A DNA stretch of 64,000 nt from JABWCE01 sp964617955 (lineage in GTDB: Bacteria > Bacteroidota > Bacteroidia > NS11-12g > UBA9320): NCBI GenBank assembly GCA_964617955.1, contig CAZTXB010000005.1:124001-188000 (forward strand), read 5' to 3'. The notes under the pieces are model-generated. The model searched no databases, was not told where the DNA came from, and saw nothing but the letters and a program-made list of their open reading frames with translations. The position numbers and the translations under genes were made by a program. Below are positions 54,529 through 63,373 of the stretch, one piece after another; positions within the stretch are counted from its first letter, which is position 1; every line of letters starts with the position of its first letter.

Positions 54529-54559
54529 TTTGGAATTATATTTTGTTTAACTATTTTTG
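54529..54559 (+). promoter_or_regulatory. Near-ideal Bacteroidota promoter of the crt operon
   Basis: TTTG (54529-54532), a 19-bp spacer, then TATTTTTG (54552-54559) match the sigma-ABfr -33/-7 consensus and spacing. The transcript should start near 54566, which places the first usable start at TTG 54582. Confidence 0.65.
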
Positions 54560-54581
54560 CAAACTGTTAAACAAAACTATT

Positions 54582-56084
54582 TTGACCCTCTTCACTCATA
54601 AACCCACGGTTGCCATCATTGGAGGCGGTTTTGCCGGCCTCTCGGCAGCTGCTGTTCTGGGCCAAAACGGATGTTCGGTTAATCTTTTTGAAAAAAATGA
54701 GGCCATGGGTGGAAGGGCGAGATCTTATGAACACCAAGGCTTTGTTTTTGACATGGGACCAAGTTGGTATTGGATGCACGATGTGTTCGAAAAATTTTTT
54801 AACACTTTTAATCTTTCCACCTCCGATTTTTATACACTCAAAAAACTGGACCCGGGTTTTACCGTAGTGTTTGAAGAGAACGAAAGCTTAAATGTGCCTG
54901 CCAACTTTGAGAGTCTTTGCGAAATGTTTGAGTCAATCGAGAGCGGTAGTGCCGCCAATCTCAAAAAGTTTATGGAGGAGGCCGGGTTTAAATACACCTC
55001 TGCTATGGAAAACTTAATTTACCAGCCGGGCCTTTCGGCTGCTGAATTTCTAGATTGGGACCTATTCAAAGCAGCCTTTCGACTCGATATTTTTTCCTCC
55101 TTTAGTGCCCATATTCGAAAATATTTTAAGCACCCTAAGATCCTAAGTTTATTGGAATTCCCGGTTTTGTTTTTAGGCGCCATGCCTAAACACACTCCGG
55201 CACTCTATAGTTTGATGAATTTTACCGGCTTATACCATGGCACCTTTTACCCCATGGGAGGATTCGGCAAAGTGGCGGAAGCCTTTGTGAAACTGGCCGA
55301 AATGAACGGGGTAAACTTGCATACCCATTCTGAAGTGGATTCAATACCGATTATAAATGGCAAAGCGTCCGGGGTAAGCATCCATCAGCGATTAAGGGAG
55401 GCTGATGCCACACTTGCCGCAGCCGATTACCATCACGTTGAACAAAAGCTGATCCGCAAAGTATACCGAGGGTATTCTGAAAAATACTGGGATAAAAAAG
55501 TTTTCGCCCCATCATGCCTCATATTTTATTTAGGAATTAACAAAAAGATTAAAAAACTACAGCACCATACCCTGTTTTTTGATGCCGATTTTGAAAAACA
55601 TGCCCAGGAAATTTACGTCGACAAAAAGTGGCCCGCAAGCCCCTTATTTTATGTTTGCTGCCCTTCTAAAACCGACCCGTCAGTGGCTCCGGCCGACTGT
55701 GAAAACCTCTTTATTCTAATGCCTATTGCTATTGACCTCAGAGATGAAGCATCTCAAAAAGAAATCTATTTCCACCAAATCATGAAGCGAATTGAAAAGT
55801 TTATTGGTGAAAATATTTTAAATCACATCATCCATAAACGCGAATATTGCGTAAGTGATTTTAAAGAGGATTACAACGCCTACAAGGGAAATGCTTATGG
55901 ATTGGCCAATACCTTGTTTCAAACGGCCTTGTTTAAACCAAAAATGAAGAGTAAAAAGGTGAGTAACTTATTTTTTGCAGGACAATTAACGACACCCGGT
56001 CCTGGGGTACCTCCTGCCATTATATCGGGTCAAATGGCCGCTCAACAAATATTGAAACATTTACGCAAGTCAGGTAAATTATGA
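54582..56084 (+). CDS. crtI: CrtI-type phytoene desaturase
   Basis: A 500-residue FAD-dependent desaturase/isomerase that converts phytoene to lycopene. The N-terminal Rossmann motif is VAIIGGGFAGLSAAAVLGQNG, followed by FEKNEAMGGRARSYEHQGFVFDMGPSW. The C-terminal FAD contact is NLFFAGQLTTPGPGVPPAIISG. I chose the TTG at 54582, in frame and after the promoter's -7 box. A TTG at 54543 lies inside the promoter, and no suitable ATG exists. It overlaps crtB by 4 nt (ATGA). Confidence 0.93.
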   Translation: MTLFTHKPTVAIIGGGFAGLSAAAVLGQNGCSVNLFEKNEAMGGRARSYEHQGFVFDMGPSWYWMHDVFEKFFNTFNLSTSDFYTLKKLDPGFTVVFEENESLNVPANFESLCEMFESIESGSAANLKKFMEEAGFKYTSAMENLIYQPGLSAAEFLDWDLFKAAFRLDIFSSFSAHIRKYFKHPKILSLLEFPVLFLGAMPKHTPALYSLMNFTGLYHGTFYPMGGFGKVAEAFVKLAEMNGVNLHTHSEVDSIPIINGKASGVSIHQRLREADATLAAADYHHVEQKLIRKVYRGYSEKYWDKKVFAPSCLIFYLGINKKIKKLQHHTLFFDADFEKHAQEIYVDKKWPASPLFYVCCPSKTDPSVAPADCENLFILMPIAIDLRDEASQKEIYFHQIMKRIEKFIGENILNHIIHKREYCVSDFKEDYNAYKGNAYGLANTLFQTALFKPKMKSKKVSNLFFAGQLTTPGPGVPPAIISGQMAAQQILKHLRKSGKL

Positions 56085-56917
56085 AGATAATTTTTGATAA
56101 AGTTTCGGAAAAATGCAGTAAGGCAACAACCCTTGCCTACAGTACCAGTTTTTCATTGGGAATAAAATTTTTAAATCCCCGCTTTCACCATCCCATTTAT
56201 GCCATTTATGGCTTTGTTAGGCTGGCCGACGAAATAGTCGACAGCTTTCATGACTTTGACAAGGAGTTGCTCATGAAAAATTTAAGGCAGGATACAGTTA
56301 TGGCCATTGAACAGCAAATAAGTTTAAACCCCATTCTTAACTGCTTTCAAAAGGTGGTACATCAGTACCATATCGAATGGGAATTAATCGATACCTTTAT
56401 TCAGAGTATGGAGATGGATTTAAAGGAAACACGACATAACGAATCCTCATATAATCAATATATTTTTGGTTCGGCCGAAGTGGTAGGGTTAATGTGCCTG
56501 CGCGTGTTTACCGAGAAAAATTACGCCTTGTACAACGAGCTTAAGCCTTATGCCATGAAACTGGGTTCGGCCTTTCAAAAAGTAAATTTCCTGCGCGATT
56601 TCAAAGCCGATTATATGGCCCTTGGGCGTTCCTATTTCCCTTCTATAAATTTTGAAAAATTTTCTACTTTTGAAAAGGAAAAAATTCAATCGGAAATTGA
56701 AAAGGACTTTAAAGCTGCCCTCGTAGGGATAAAAAAACTACCACCAAGTTCGCGCCGCGGAGTGTACCTTGCATATTATTATTATAAAAAATTATTTTTA
56801 AGAATTAGAAGGAAATCGGCCGAGCAGGTGTTATCTCATCGCATTCGAATAAATGATGTGAATAAAGTAACTTTGATGTTTAAATCGCTTCTGCGCCACC
56901 AACTCAATATGTTATAA
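56081..56917 (+). CDS. crtB: Phytoene synthase
   Basis: A 278-residue squalene/phytoene synthase-fold enzyme that condenses two geranylgeranyl diphosphates to phytoene. Both Asp-rich magnesium-binding motifs are present: GFVRLADEIVDSFHD (DEIVD) near residue 50 and KVNFLRDFKADYMALGRSYFP (DFKAD) in the C-terminal half. The start overlaps crtI's end by 4 nt. Length is usual for the family. Confidence 0.93.
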   Translation: MKIIFDKVSEKCSKATTLAYSTSFSLGIKFLNPRFHHPIYAIYGFVRLADEIVDSFHDFDKELLMKNLRQDTVMAIEQQISLNPILNCFQKVVHQYHIEWELIDTFIQSMEMDLKETRHNESSYNQYIFGSAEVVGLMCLRVFTEKNYALYNELKPYAMKLGSAFQKVNFLRDFKADYMALGRSYFPSINFEKFSTFEKEKIQSEIEKDFKAALVGIKKLPPSSRRGVYLAYYYYKKLFLRIRRKSAEQVLSHRIRINDVNKVTLMFKSLLRHQLNML

Positions 56918-56940
56918 GCAGCTTCCTACCCTACAATAAT

Positions 56941-57396
56941 ATGAAAAATGCAATCATTCTTTTGTCGGCTTTTGTAAGTATGGAATTTATGGCCTGGTTT
57001 ACTCATAAATATGTGATGCATGGCTTTCTGTGGTTTTTACACGCCGACCATCATCAGCGAGATGATAAACAGTTTTTTGAAAAAAATGATGCCTTCTTTT
57101 TAATATTCGCTACACCCGGCATTCTCTGTCTCTATTTGGGCTATCCCGATTATTCCGCCTTGTTTTGGGTAGGACTCGGCATTACCCTTTATGGATTCGC
57201 TTATTTTCTGGTTCATGATATTTTTATACATCAACGCTTTAAGGTATTTAAAAACAGCGACTCCACCTATCTGAGGGCCATAAGAAAGGCGCATAAGGTA
57301 CACCATAAAAGCCTTGGTAAGGAAAATGGAGAGAGCTTTGGGATGCTTTCAGTGCCTGTTAAATATTTTATTGAAGCTTTTCGAGCTAAAAAATGA
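56941..57396 (+). CDS. crtZ: Beta-carotene hydroxylase CrtZ
   Basis: A 151-residue membrane di-iron hydroxylase that adds 3-hydroxyl groups to beta-carotene rings, yielding zeaxanthin. The His motifs are complete: HKYVMH (HX4H), HADHH (HX2HH), HDIFIH (HX4H) and HKVHH (HX2HH). Four hydrophobic segments flank them. It lies 23 bp after crtB and overlaps the cyclase gene by 4 nt. Confidence 0.92.
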   Translation: MKNAIILLSAFVSMEFMAWFTHKYVMHGFLWFLHADHHQRDDKQFFEKNDAFFLIFATPGILCLYLGYPDYSALFWVGLGITLYGFAYFLVHDIFIHQRFKVFKNSDSTYLRAIRKAHKVHHKSLGKENGESFGMLSVPVKYFIEAFRAKK

Positions 57397-58094
57397 AGCC
57401 CCTTTATCTCCTCATAGATATTGGAAGTCTGCTTTTTCCCCTGATATTCTCTTTTCATCCCAAACTTAATTTTTATAAAAAATTCAGGCCCTGCCTCAGC
57501 GCCATAATAACCATGCTGATTCCATTCGTTATTTGGGATATTTATTTTACAGAGCTTGGAGTTTGGGGCTTTAACAGCAAATATTTGCTTGGCTATCAAG
57601 TGTGGAATTTGCCTTTTGAAGAAATTCTCTTTTTCATTTGCATTCCCTTTGCCTGCCTTTTTACATACCACTGTTTTAAAATTCTATACACCAAACCTGT
57701 TTTTAAAAAAATTGAACCCTATGTTTCCTTCACACTCTTTATTTTGCTGGGTTTCTTTGGTTTTGGAAACGCCTCCAAACTCTACACTTTTTATACTTTT
57801 ATTTCTCTTTTGGCCTTCCTCCTACTCTTAAAATTTTGGATTAAAGTTCACTGGCTAAACCGTTTTTATTTTACTTACCTCATTCTTATTTTTCCATTTT
57901 TTATAGTGAATGGTATTTTAACCGGCACAGGCCTTGAAGAGCCTGTGGTGTGGTATAACGGTCATGAAAATTTGGGCGTACGTTTATTGAGCATACCCAT
58001 CGAAGACCTCTTTTATGGCATGTTGCTCATACTCGGAAATGTCTTTTTCTTCGAACTTTACGATGCGCTTCATAACAAAAAACAAGTTGATTAA
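57393..58094 (+). CDS. crtYcd: Lycopene cyclase, CrtYc-CrtYd fusion type
   Basis: A 233-residue membrane protein with about seven transmembrane segments, made of two homologous halves. These correspond to the CrtYc and CrtYd subunits of actinobacterial heterodimeric cyclases, fused as in archaeal, fungal and many Bacteroidota proteins. The Pro-x-Glu-Glu-type catalytic motifs are NLPFEEILFF in the first half and SIPIEDLFYGMLL in the second. It cyclises lycopene to beta-carotene. It is the last gene of crtI-crtB-crtZ-cyclase. Confidence 0.88.
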   Translation: MKPLYLLIDIGSLLFPLIFSFHPKLNFYKKFRPCLSAIITMLIPFVIWDIYFTELGVWGFNSKYLLGYQVWNLPFEEILFFICIPFACLFTYHCFKILYTKPVFKKIEPYVSFTLFILLGFFGFGNASKLYTFYTFISLLAFLLLLKFWIKVHWLNRFYFTYLILIFPFFIVNGILTGTGLEEPVVWYNGHENLGVRLLSIPIEDLFYGMLLILGNVFFFELYDALHNKKQVD

Positions 58095-58136
58095 CCATTT
58101 TCCAACTCTAGAATCGATTTAAGGATTGGCCCTAAG

Positions 58137-58173
58137 TAGGGTTAGAATTATAAATTTTTTATTCTAAACCCTA
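58137..58173. terminator. Inverted repeat at the convergent crt/HmuY junction
   Basis: TAGGGTTAGAAT (58137-58148) and ATTCTAAACCCTA (58161-58173) pair almost perfectly, with one bulge, around a 12-nt A/T loop. It spans the HmuY-like stop codon and could end both convergent transcripts, although no T-run follows. Confidence 0.4.
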
Positions 58174-59194
58174 TCACTGTTTTGGTGGGATCTGATTTCG
58201 AGAGTGAATTGAGCTCTATTTTATATAGAAAATTGCCTTGCGTTTTAATAACATACAATGGAAATTTTGAGATTTCCCAATCGTGATTCGCATTTAAAAA
58301 TCGCCATGAACTGCCTATAAAAAACTGTTTGGAACTGTAATGGTATGCCTCCGCATCCCAAAAAGTAATCTCATCGAATTTGAGAGTGCTGTCGCACGCT
58401 ATGGTTCTTCCATTTGTGTTTAACAGAATCATATCTTCCCAGCTGAAAGTGGTATCATTCGTTTGATTTTGACGTTTTGAGACTTTGGTCATACCGTATT
58501 GGGTAAATAATATATCCCACGAATGGATGTCCGGCTCAATTTGAACCTGTTTGGCTTTATCATTAAAGCTTAGATAACTGTAATGCGCATTGTCGCTTTT
58601 TAAAATACTTACGGTGTCGCCTACAGGGTCGTCGAGCGTTCCATAACGAATTAAGTACCGGTGGTTGCTAAATCCAAGGACTTCCATTTTGCGATATCCA
58701 AATTCGTTTTGAATTCTCAAATAACCCAAGTCTATCACATAAGTGTAGCCAAAAGATTTAGGATCCGTAAAGGCAAAATCACCCCAATTACCAAGTGCCG
58801 ATTCCATCTTCTCATTCACTAACACATCCGTTTCCCACCTCGTTAAATCCTTGAGGTTTATGGCATCTGAAAATTTACCCTGGTAACGTGAAATGTTCAT
58901 ATTTTTGGTGGTGTTTAAAAAAATCTGAAACTTGGCAGCTCCATTGCAAAATTTTAAATCCCAATCTACAATTCTATTCGACTTTACAATTTTTCGATTA
59001 GCCAAATTGTAATAATGTGCAGCTAAATTCTCTACGTCGATGGTGATACTCTCCTGAGAGGCTTCAGGAATCGGAGGCATTGGGTGCTCAGGGTCGGCGC
59101 AGGAACAGAACACCATCAGACCTAAACCCAGAAGCCCCGATTGAAATATTCTTGACAGGTTCAACTTATGTAGGTTCAAAAAGTAAAAGCACAT
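58148..59194 (-). CDS. HmuY-like haem-binding-family lipoprotein
   Basis: A 348-residue outer-membrane lipoprotein. An N-terminal hydrophobic stretch ends in a lipobox with Cys (LMVFCSCADPEHP). The body carries the HmuY-type paired motifs VDWDLKFCNGAAKFQIFLN and HSWDILFTQYG, and ends with YVIKTQGNFLYKIELNSL, as in HmuY family proteins. HmuY of Porphyromonas scavenges haem for its receptor HmuR. Here the ligand is not certain, but the TonB receptor gene is directly upstream (38 bp), which supports a receptor-lipoprotein pair. Confidence 0.65.
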   Translation of the reverse strand: MCFYFLNLHKLNLSRIFQSGLLGLGLMVFCSCADPEHPMPPIPEASQESITIDVENLAAHYYNLANRKIVKSNRIVDWDLKFCNGAAKFQIFLNTTKNMNISRYQGKFSDAINLKDLTRWETDVLVNEKMESALGNWGDFAFTDPKSFGYTYVIDLGYLRIQNEFGYRKMEVLGFSNHRYLIRYGTLDDPVGDTVSILKSDNAHYSYLSFNDKAKQVQIEPDIHSWDILFTQYGMTKVSKRQNQTNDTTFSWEDMILLNTNGRTIACDSTLKFDEITFWDAEAYHYSSKQFFIGSSWRFLNANHDWEISKFPLYVIKTQGNFLYKIELNSLSKSDPTKTVIGFRIKNL

Positions 59195-59232
59195 AGATTA
59201 AGGAATCAGGCCATAGCGCCCCTGTTTCAAAT

Positions 59233-61224
59233 TTAGAGGTTTATATTTAATTCTATAAAATAATTTGTCCCCCCTAAGAGTGGGGTTTTAAAAGGCTCCT
59301 GCTGAGTTGAGCCAATTACGCTTTCGTTTAAATAAAAACTTGAAACCGATTTTATATTAAAGATATTTTTAACCCCTAGTCGTATTAACAAACTGCTTTT
59401 GTTAAATTCTTTCTCAACGATGGCGTCTGCCAAATAATAGGGGTTTAGAAAATAAGTGTTGATATTTCCGTTGGCTTCCAACAACATATAACCCCGCTCG
59501 GAGGTTAATTTACTGATATAGAAAATTTTTGCTCCTTGTTCAGGCCATTTAAGGCCAAGACTGGAATAAAGCTCTGAATAAAACAGTTGCTTGTCGAAGA
59601 GGTTCGCGAAATAGTTGTTACCTGTGAATACACCCCTCACATTCACATCGATATAACGGTTTTCATACGCTAGGTTTATGCGCGTACCAATGGTTTTTTT
59701 TTCACTGATGTTTTTGTGAATTAATCTCCCCGGACTGTATTTATCGTTAACCAACTCTATTCCATTCTTAAAAAAATAATTAAAAAAACCCGCCTCTACT
59801 TGGAATGTCTTTTTTTGCAACGACAGCGAATAATGATACGACATCACGCTTTCATCAGTGAGATTGAGGTTCCTTTTAATGCTATACCCATTCGTTAAAT
59901 AGGTGGCAAACAATTGATCAAAGGTCGGAGCTTTGGTACTCCTCGCTACCATAAATTTCAAACTGAGCAATGGGGAAAATCGGTAAATCGACTTTAAGTC
60001 CCAAAGCACCTTGGTTTTATACTTTGAAGTATAGGGCAGTCTTAAACCACCGTGTAAATTAAGGTTTTGAATGCCCTTGTAACTTAGGTTTATAAACAAA
60101 GCGGTGGTGGTATTTACCTGGTTAACATTTCTAACCACCGGTTTGTACTTATCATTGGTGCTAGAAATATCGAAACCGGCCTGATAGTTCAGCGCCTTAT
60201 TTTTGTCGCTTTGCGAAAGCACCCAACGGCTAAAAATATAGGTATAGTGAATGGTGTCATTCAATGCTGTATCGTTTACCGGTATCTGTCGGGCTGAGAG
60301 TACATCCTTAAGCAGTAAAGTGTTGTGGCGACGATAATCCATCAATTGAAGGTCGCCTTGCAAGGTGTAGTATTGGGTTAATTTTCCTTTTACACCGAAG
60401 TAGAGTGTATTGTTATTCGTTTTTATTTCACGGTCGTAAGCCCTTATGGTTTGCGGAAAAGGGTAACCCAATTGGGTTTTGTTTTCGTAAAGGTTATTAA
60501 ATCCAATGGATACATCCATGTATTGTAAAACTTTATGCGAATAAAATATTTGGTTATTTACCCTGGTATAGGGCAACCAATGCAGAACCCTTCCTGAATC
60601 ACTTCCCTGACGCCCTGCAAAGGCATCGACGGAAGATGAAAAGCGAAAGTAATCTTCGGTAGTACGCCTACCCAGATTTACGTTGCTATAAAAGCTGCCG
60701 GGATTATAGCCTTGAAATCTAAGGGTCGGCTTATAAACCTTCATCTGAGTGGCTTTAGAGATAATATTTATGATGCCCATGATGGCGGAACTGCCATAAG
60801 ATACCCCCTGTGGATTTTCTATAATTTCGATGCGGCTGATGTTATCAAGCGGTATTTGTTGCAAATCCATTTCGTCGAATTGCACCGATCGAAAGGGCAG
60901 ACCATCGATCAATAACAAAATATTGCCCTTCGAACTGCCATGCCACTGAAATTGCCATCCCTTGAGCGCATCGTATGAAAATATACCCCCCACCTCCATT
61001 AACAATATATCTTTCAAATTATTCGCACCCCTAAGCCTGATTTCCGATTCGGTGATAACCCTCGTGACATCGGCAAGGTCGTTTTGCTTTACTTTTTTAA
61101 ACTGACCGGTTTCAAACCTTGCAATATCTGACGCCTTACTTTGGGCCAGGAGCAGAGTAGGAAGCATAAAAAATAAAGAAAATATTAAGCGTTGCACCAA
61201 ATCATTTGCGGATTTCAACTCCAA
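59233..61224 (-). CDS. TonB-dependent outer-membrane receptor, partner of the HmuY-like lipoprotein
   Basis: A 663-residue receptor with a signal peptide (LIFSLFFMLPTLLLAQ). The plug begins near residue 50 (ITESEIRLRGANNLKDILL...NILLLIDGLPFR...NISRIEIIENPQGVSYGSSAIMGIINIIS), then a beta-barrel ending in YFIELNINL. It lacks the N-terminal carboxypeptidase-like domain of the receptor at 29496. It is probably expressed with the HmuY-like gene and lies next to a metal ABC transporter, suggesting metal or haem uptake. Confidence 0.87.
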   Translation of the reverse strand: MELKSANDLVQRLIFSLFFMLPTLLLAQSKASDIARFETGQFKKVKQNDLADVTRVITESEIRLRGANNLKDILLMEVGGIFSYDALKGWQFQWHGSSKGNILLLIDGLPFRSVQFDEMDLQQIPLDNISRIEIIENPQGVSYGSSAIMGIINIISKATQMKVYKPTLRFQGYNPGSFYSNVNLGRRTTEDYFRFSSSVDAFAGRQGSDSGRVLHWLPYTRVNNQIFYSHKVLQYMDVSIGFNNLYENKTQLGYPFPQTIRAYDREIKTNNNTLYFGVKGKLTQYYTLQGDLQLMDYRRHNTLLLKDVLSARQIPVNDTALNDTIHYTYIFSRWVLSQSDKNKALNYQAGFDISSTNDKYKPVVRNVNQVNTTTALFINLSYKGIQNLNLHGGLRLPYTSKYKTKVLWDLKSIYRFSPLLSLKFMVARSTKAPTFDQLFATYLTNGYSIKRNLNLTDESVMSYHYSLSLQKKTFQVEAGFFNYFFKNGIELVNDKYSPGRLIHKNISEKKTIGTRINLAYENRYIDVNVRGVFTGNNYFANLFDKQLFYSELYSSLGLKWPEQGAKIFYISKLTSERGYMLLEANGNINTYFLNPYYLADAIVEKEFNKSSLLIRLGVKNIFNIKSVSSFYLNESVIGSTQQEPFKTPLLGGTNYFIELNINL

Positions 61225-61269
61225 TATTATTCATTTTCGTTTAAATAAAGTGTGTTTATGCATTTCTTT

Positions 61270-62115
61270 TTACGGTACAATTATTTTGAGCCTCTTGAGT
61301 ATCAAAATCAATGCAAATTGCAAGCCTATAAAAGCCGATATGCACCCGGCAACTGACACATTCAACAGTTTGGCGGTATAATACCCCGCTAGGCTCGACA
61401 GTAAACCTGAAATCACCGCCACTACCAACATTTGATTGATACTTTTCGACAAGAGCCATGCTGTGGCCGCCGGACCCACCAAAAATGCCACTACCAACAC
61501 TGCCCCGACCGACTCAAAGCAAGTTACGGTGGTTAATGAAACCATCCCCATGAACAAATAATGCCAGAAAAGGGTATGCATCCCAATGGCAATGGCATAG
61601 TTTTGATCGAAGGTGATGGTAAAAAAGTTTCTTCTGCCTAACCATAGTATCACCGAAACCAATAGGAGGGATAAAAATACATTTAAGGTTTGTTGCGGTA
61701 TTTTTACTTTAAAAAACTCTATTAAATCCAAGGGTACATACACCAGCTCCCCGTAAAGCACGCAATCCTGATCCAAATCTACGTTCCAGATGGAGGTAAC
61801 CAGGATTAAGCCAATTGCAAACAGTACGGTAAATGATAATCCGATGGCGGCGTCCGATTGTAATTTTGCCTTTTTGTTGAACCACTCTATTAAAAAGGAA
61901 ACGAACAAGCCGGCAAGTGCTGTTCCTAAAAGCAATGGAAAGCCCACCCTTTGTCCCGATATCATAAAGGCCAAAACAATTCCTGGCAATACGGCATGCG
62001 AAATGGCATCACCCACCATGCTCATTTTGCGAAGAACAAGAAAACAGCCTACTATAGCGCACAGGGTAGAGACCAACATGGCCGTTAGCAGTATGTAAAA
62101 ATCAATGAGATTCAT
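61270..62115 (-). CDS. Metal ABC transporter permease (ABC-3/ZnuB-TroD type)
   Basis: A 281-residue integral membrane protein with eight or so hydrophobic segments and the ABC-3 motif around GDAISHAVLPGIVLAF (metal-contact region near the N-terminus). This family imports Mn, Zn or Fe with a periplasmic binding protein. It overlaps the upstream permease gene by 14 bp and so is the third cistron of an ATPase-permease-permease operon, as in troBCD/sitBCD. No binding-protein gene is in the window. Confidence 0.92.
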   Translation of the reverse strand: MNLIDFYILLTAMLVSTLCAIVGCFLVLRKMSMVGDAISHAVLPGIVLAFMISGQRVGFPLLLGTALAGLFVSFLIEWFNKKAKLQSDAAIGLSFTVLFAIGLILVTSIWNVDLDQDCVLYGELVYVPLDLIEFFKVKIPQQTLNVFLSLLLVSVILWLGRRNFFTITFDQNYAIAIGMHTLFWHYLFMGMVSLTTVTCFESVGAVLVVAFLVGPAATAWLLSKSINQMLVVAVISGLLSSLAGYYTAKLLNVSVAGCISAFIGLQFALILILKRLKIIVP

Positions 62116-63373
62116 ATGGAATAGGTCTTTGATGTGGATCCATTTTAGGATTGCCGAGTAGTTTTACCAATTCAACTTCTATTTCGTCCGTGATGTAATG
62201 TTCCATCAATTCGGCATTTTCATGCAGGTGATCTGATTTTAACTCCATCTGAGTGGATAAATAGGTCTCCCACAATCTGTGTCTCCTTACCACTTTACGC
62301 GCAATACGTTTTCCTTTTTCGGTGAGCTCAATGCGTCCATTATCAAGGGTCGCCAATTGCTTCAAAAAACAGAGCATTGCACCTGTTACCATTAAATTCT
62401 TTATCTTAAATTCGAGCTTGTTATGCTCTCCGTCGATTTCTGATATTTTATAAAGGTGCTTCAGGTAATTCTCTTCCCTGCTTTTTAGGTAAGTCGAAAA
62501 GTCGTTTACAAATCTCAAAAGAACTCCGCCTTTGTATCCGAATAAAATGGCCACAAACGCAAAACCTGCATTGACTAAAATTATCCAAGGACCGGTTGGA
62601 ATACCCGGCTTGGTATAGGAAATAAAACTTCCAAAAATTGCTGAAATTACACCAAAAACTGAGGCCAAAATCAAAATGCTTCTTATCTTTCTTACCCAAA
62701 AATTTGCGGCTACCACCGGAATAATCATCAAACCCGCCACCAACAGTACCCCGGCCGCCTGAATACCGGCAGTAACCGACAATACGGTGAGAAAACTCAG
62801 GATAAAACGATACATTTTGGATTTGAATCCAGCTGCATCTGAATATTCTTCATCAAAGGTGTAGAGCAATAAACCTCGTCGGAATACAACAATCGTGAGG
62901 AGTGTGACTATGAAGACCAATGCTAAAAAAATAACATCCGACTCGCTTATGCCGGCTGCCTTTCCCATGATAAAACTGTCTATTCCACTTTGGGCAGCGT
63001 TGCCGGTTTTTTGAATGGCAGTGAGTAAAATGGTACCTGTTCCGAAAAATACGGAAAGGATTAAAGCGGATGCGGTATCCGATTTAACAACTGAAATTTT
63101 TGGAATGTATTCGTTTAACCAAGAGGCTGCGAACCCACTCATAAATGCCCCCATCAACAGAATGGGCATGTTTTTTTCACCCTGAAGTATAAAGGCTATG
63201 CATATACCCGGCAATACGGCATGGGAAATTACATCGCCTAAAATGGCGTTTTTTTTCAGGTAGATGTAGGTGCCGGTGAGTGCACAATTCACGCTGAGCA
63301 AGCAAACACCCATGAGCACCACATTGACTGAAGTGTCCTGAAATGAAAAAAACTGTAGCAAAAGCTCTCTCAT
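62102..63373 (-). CDS. Metal ABC transporter permease fused to a DtxR/MntR-like domain
   Basis: A 423-residue fusion. Residues 1-280 are an ABC-3 permease with GDVISHAVLPGICIAF. Residues about 290-423 resemble DtxR/MntR: REENYLKHLYKI (winged-helix start), IELTEKGKRIARKVVRRHRLWETYL, HENAELMEHY and the LLGNPKMDPHQRPIP tail. The residue equal to DtxR Cys102 is Glu, giving the Glu-x-x-Glu-His pattern of MntR, so manganese is the likely signal. The N-terminal MntR ligands appear replaced by Asn and Lys. The domain might sense cytoplasmic metal and gate the transporter. It follows the ATPase gene with no gap. Confidence 0.85.
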   Translation of the reverse strand: MRELLLQFFSFQDTSVNVVLMGVCLLSVNCALTGTYIYLKKNAILGDVISHAVLPGICIAFILQGEKNMPILLMGAFMSGFAASWLNEYIPKISVVKSDTASALILSVFFGTGTILLTAIQKTGNAAQSGIDSFIMGKAAGISESDVIFLALVFIVTLLTIVVFRRGLLLYTFDEEYSDAAGFKSKMYRFILSFLTVLSVTAGIQAAGVLLVAGLMIIPVVAANFWVRKIRSILILASVFGVISAIFGSFISYTKPGIPTGPWIILVNAGFAFVAILFGYKGGVLLRFVNDFSTYLKSREENYLKHLYKISEIDGEHNKLEFKIKNLMVTGAMLCFLKQLATLDNGRIELTEKGKRIARKVVRRHRLWETYLSTQMELKSDHLHENAELMEHYITDEIEVELVKLLGNPKMDPHQRPIPYESH

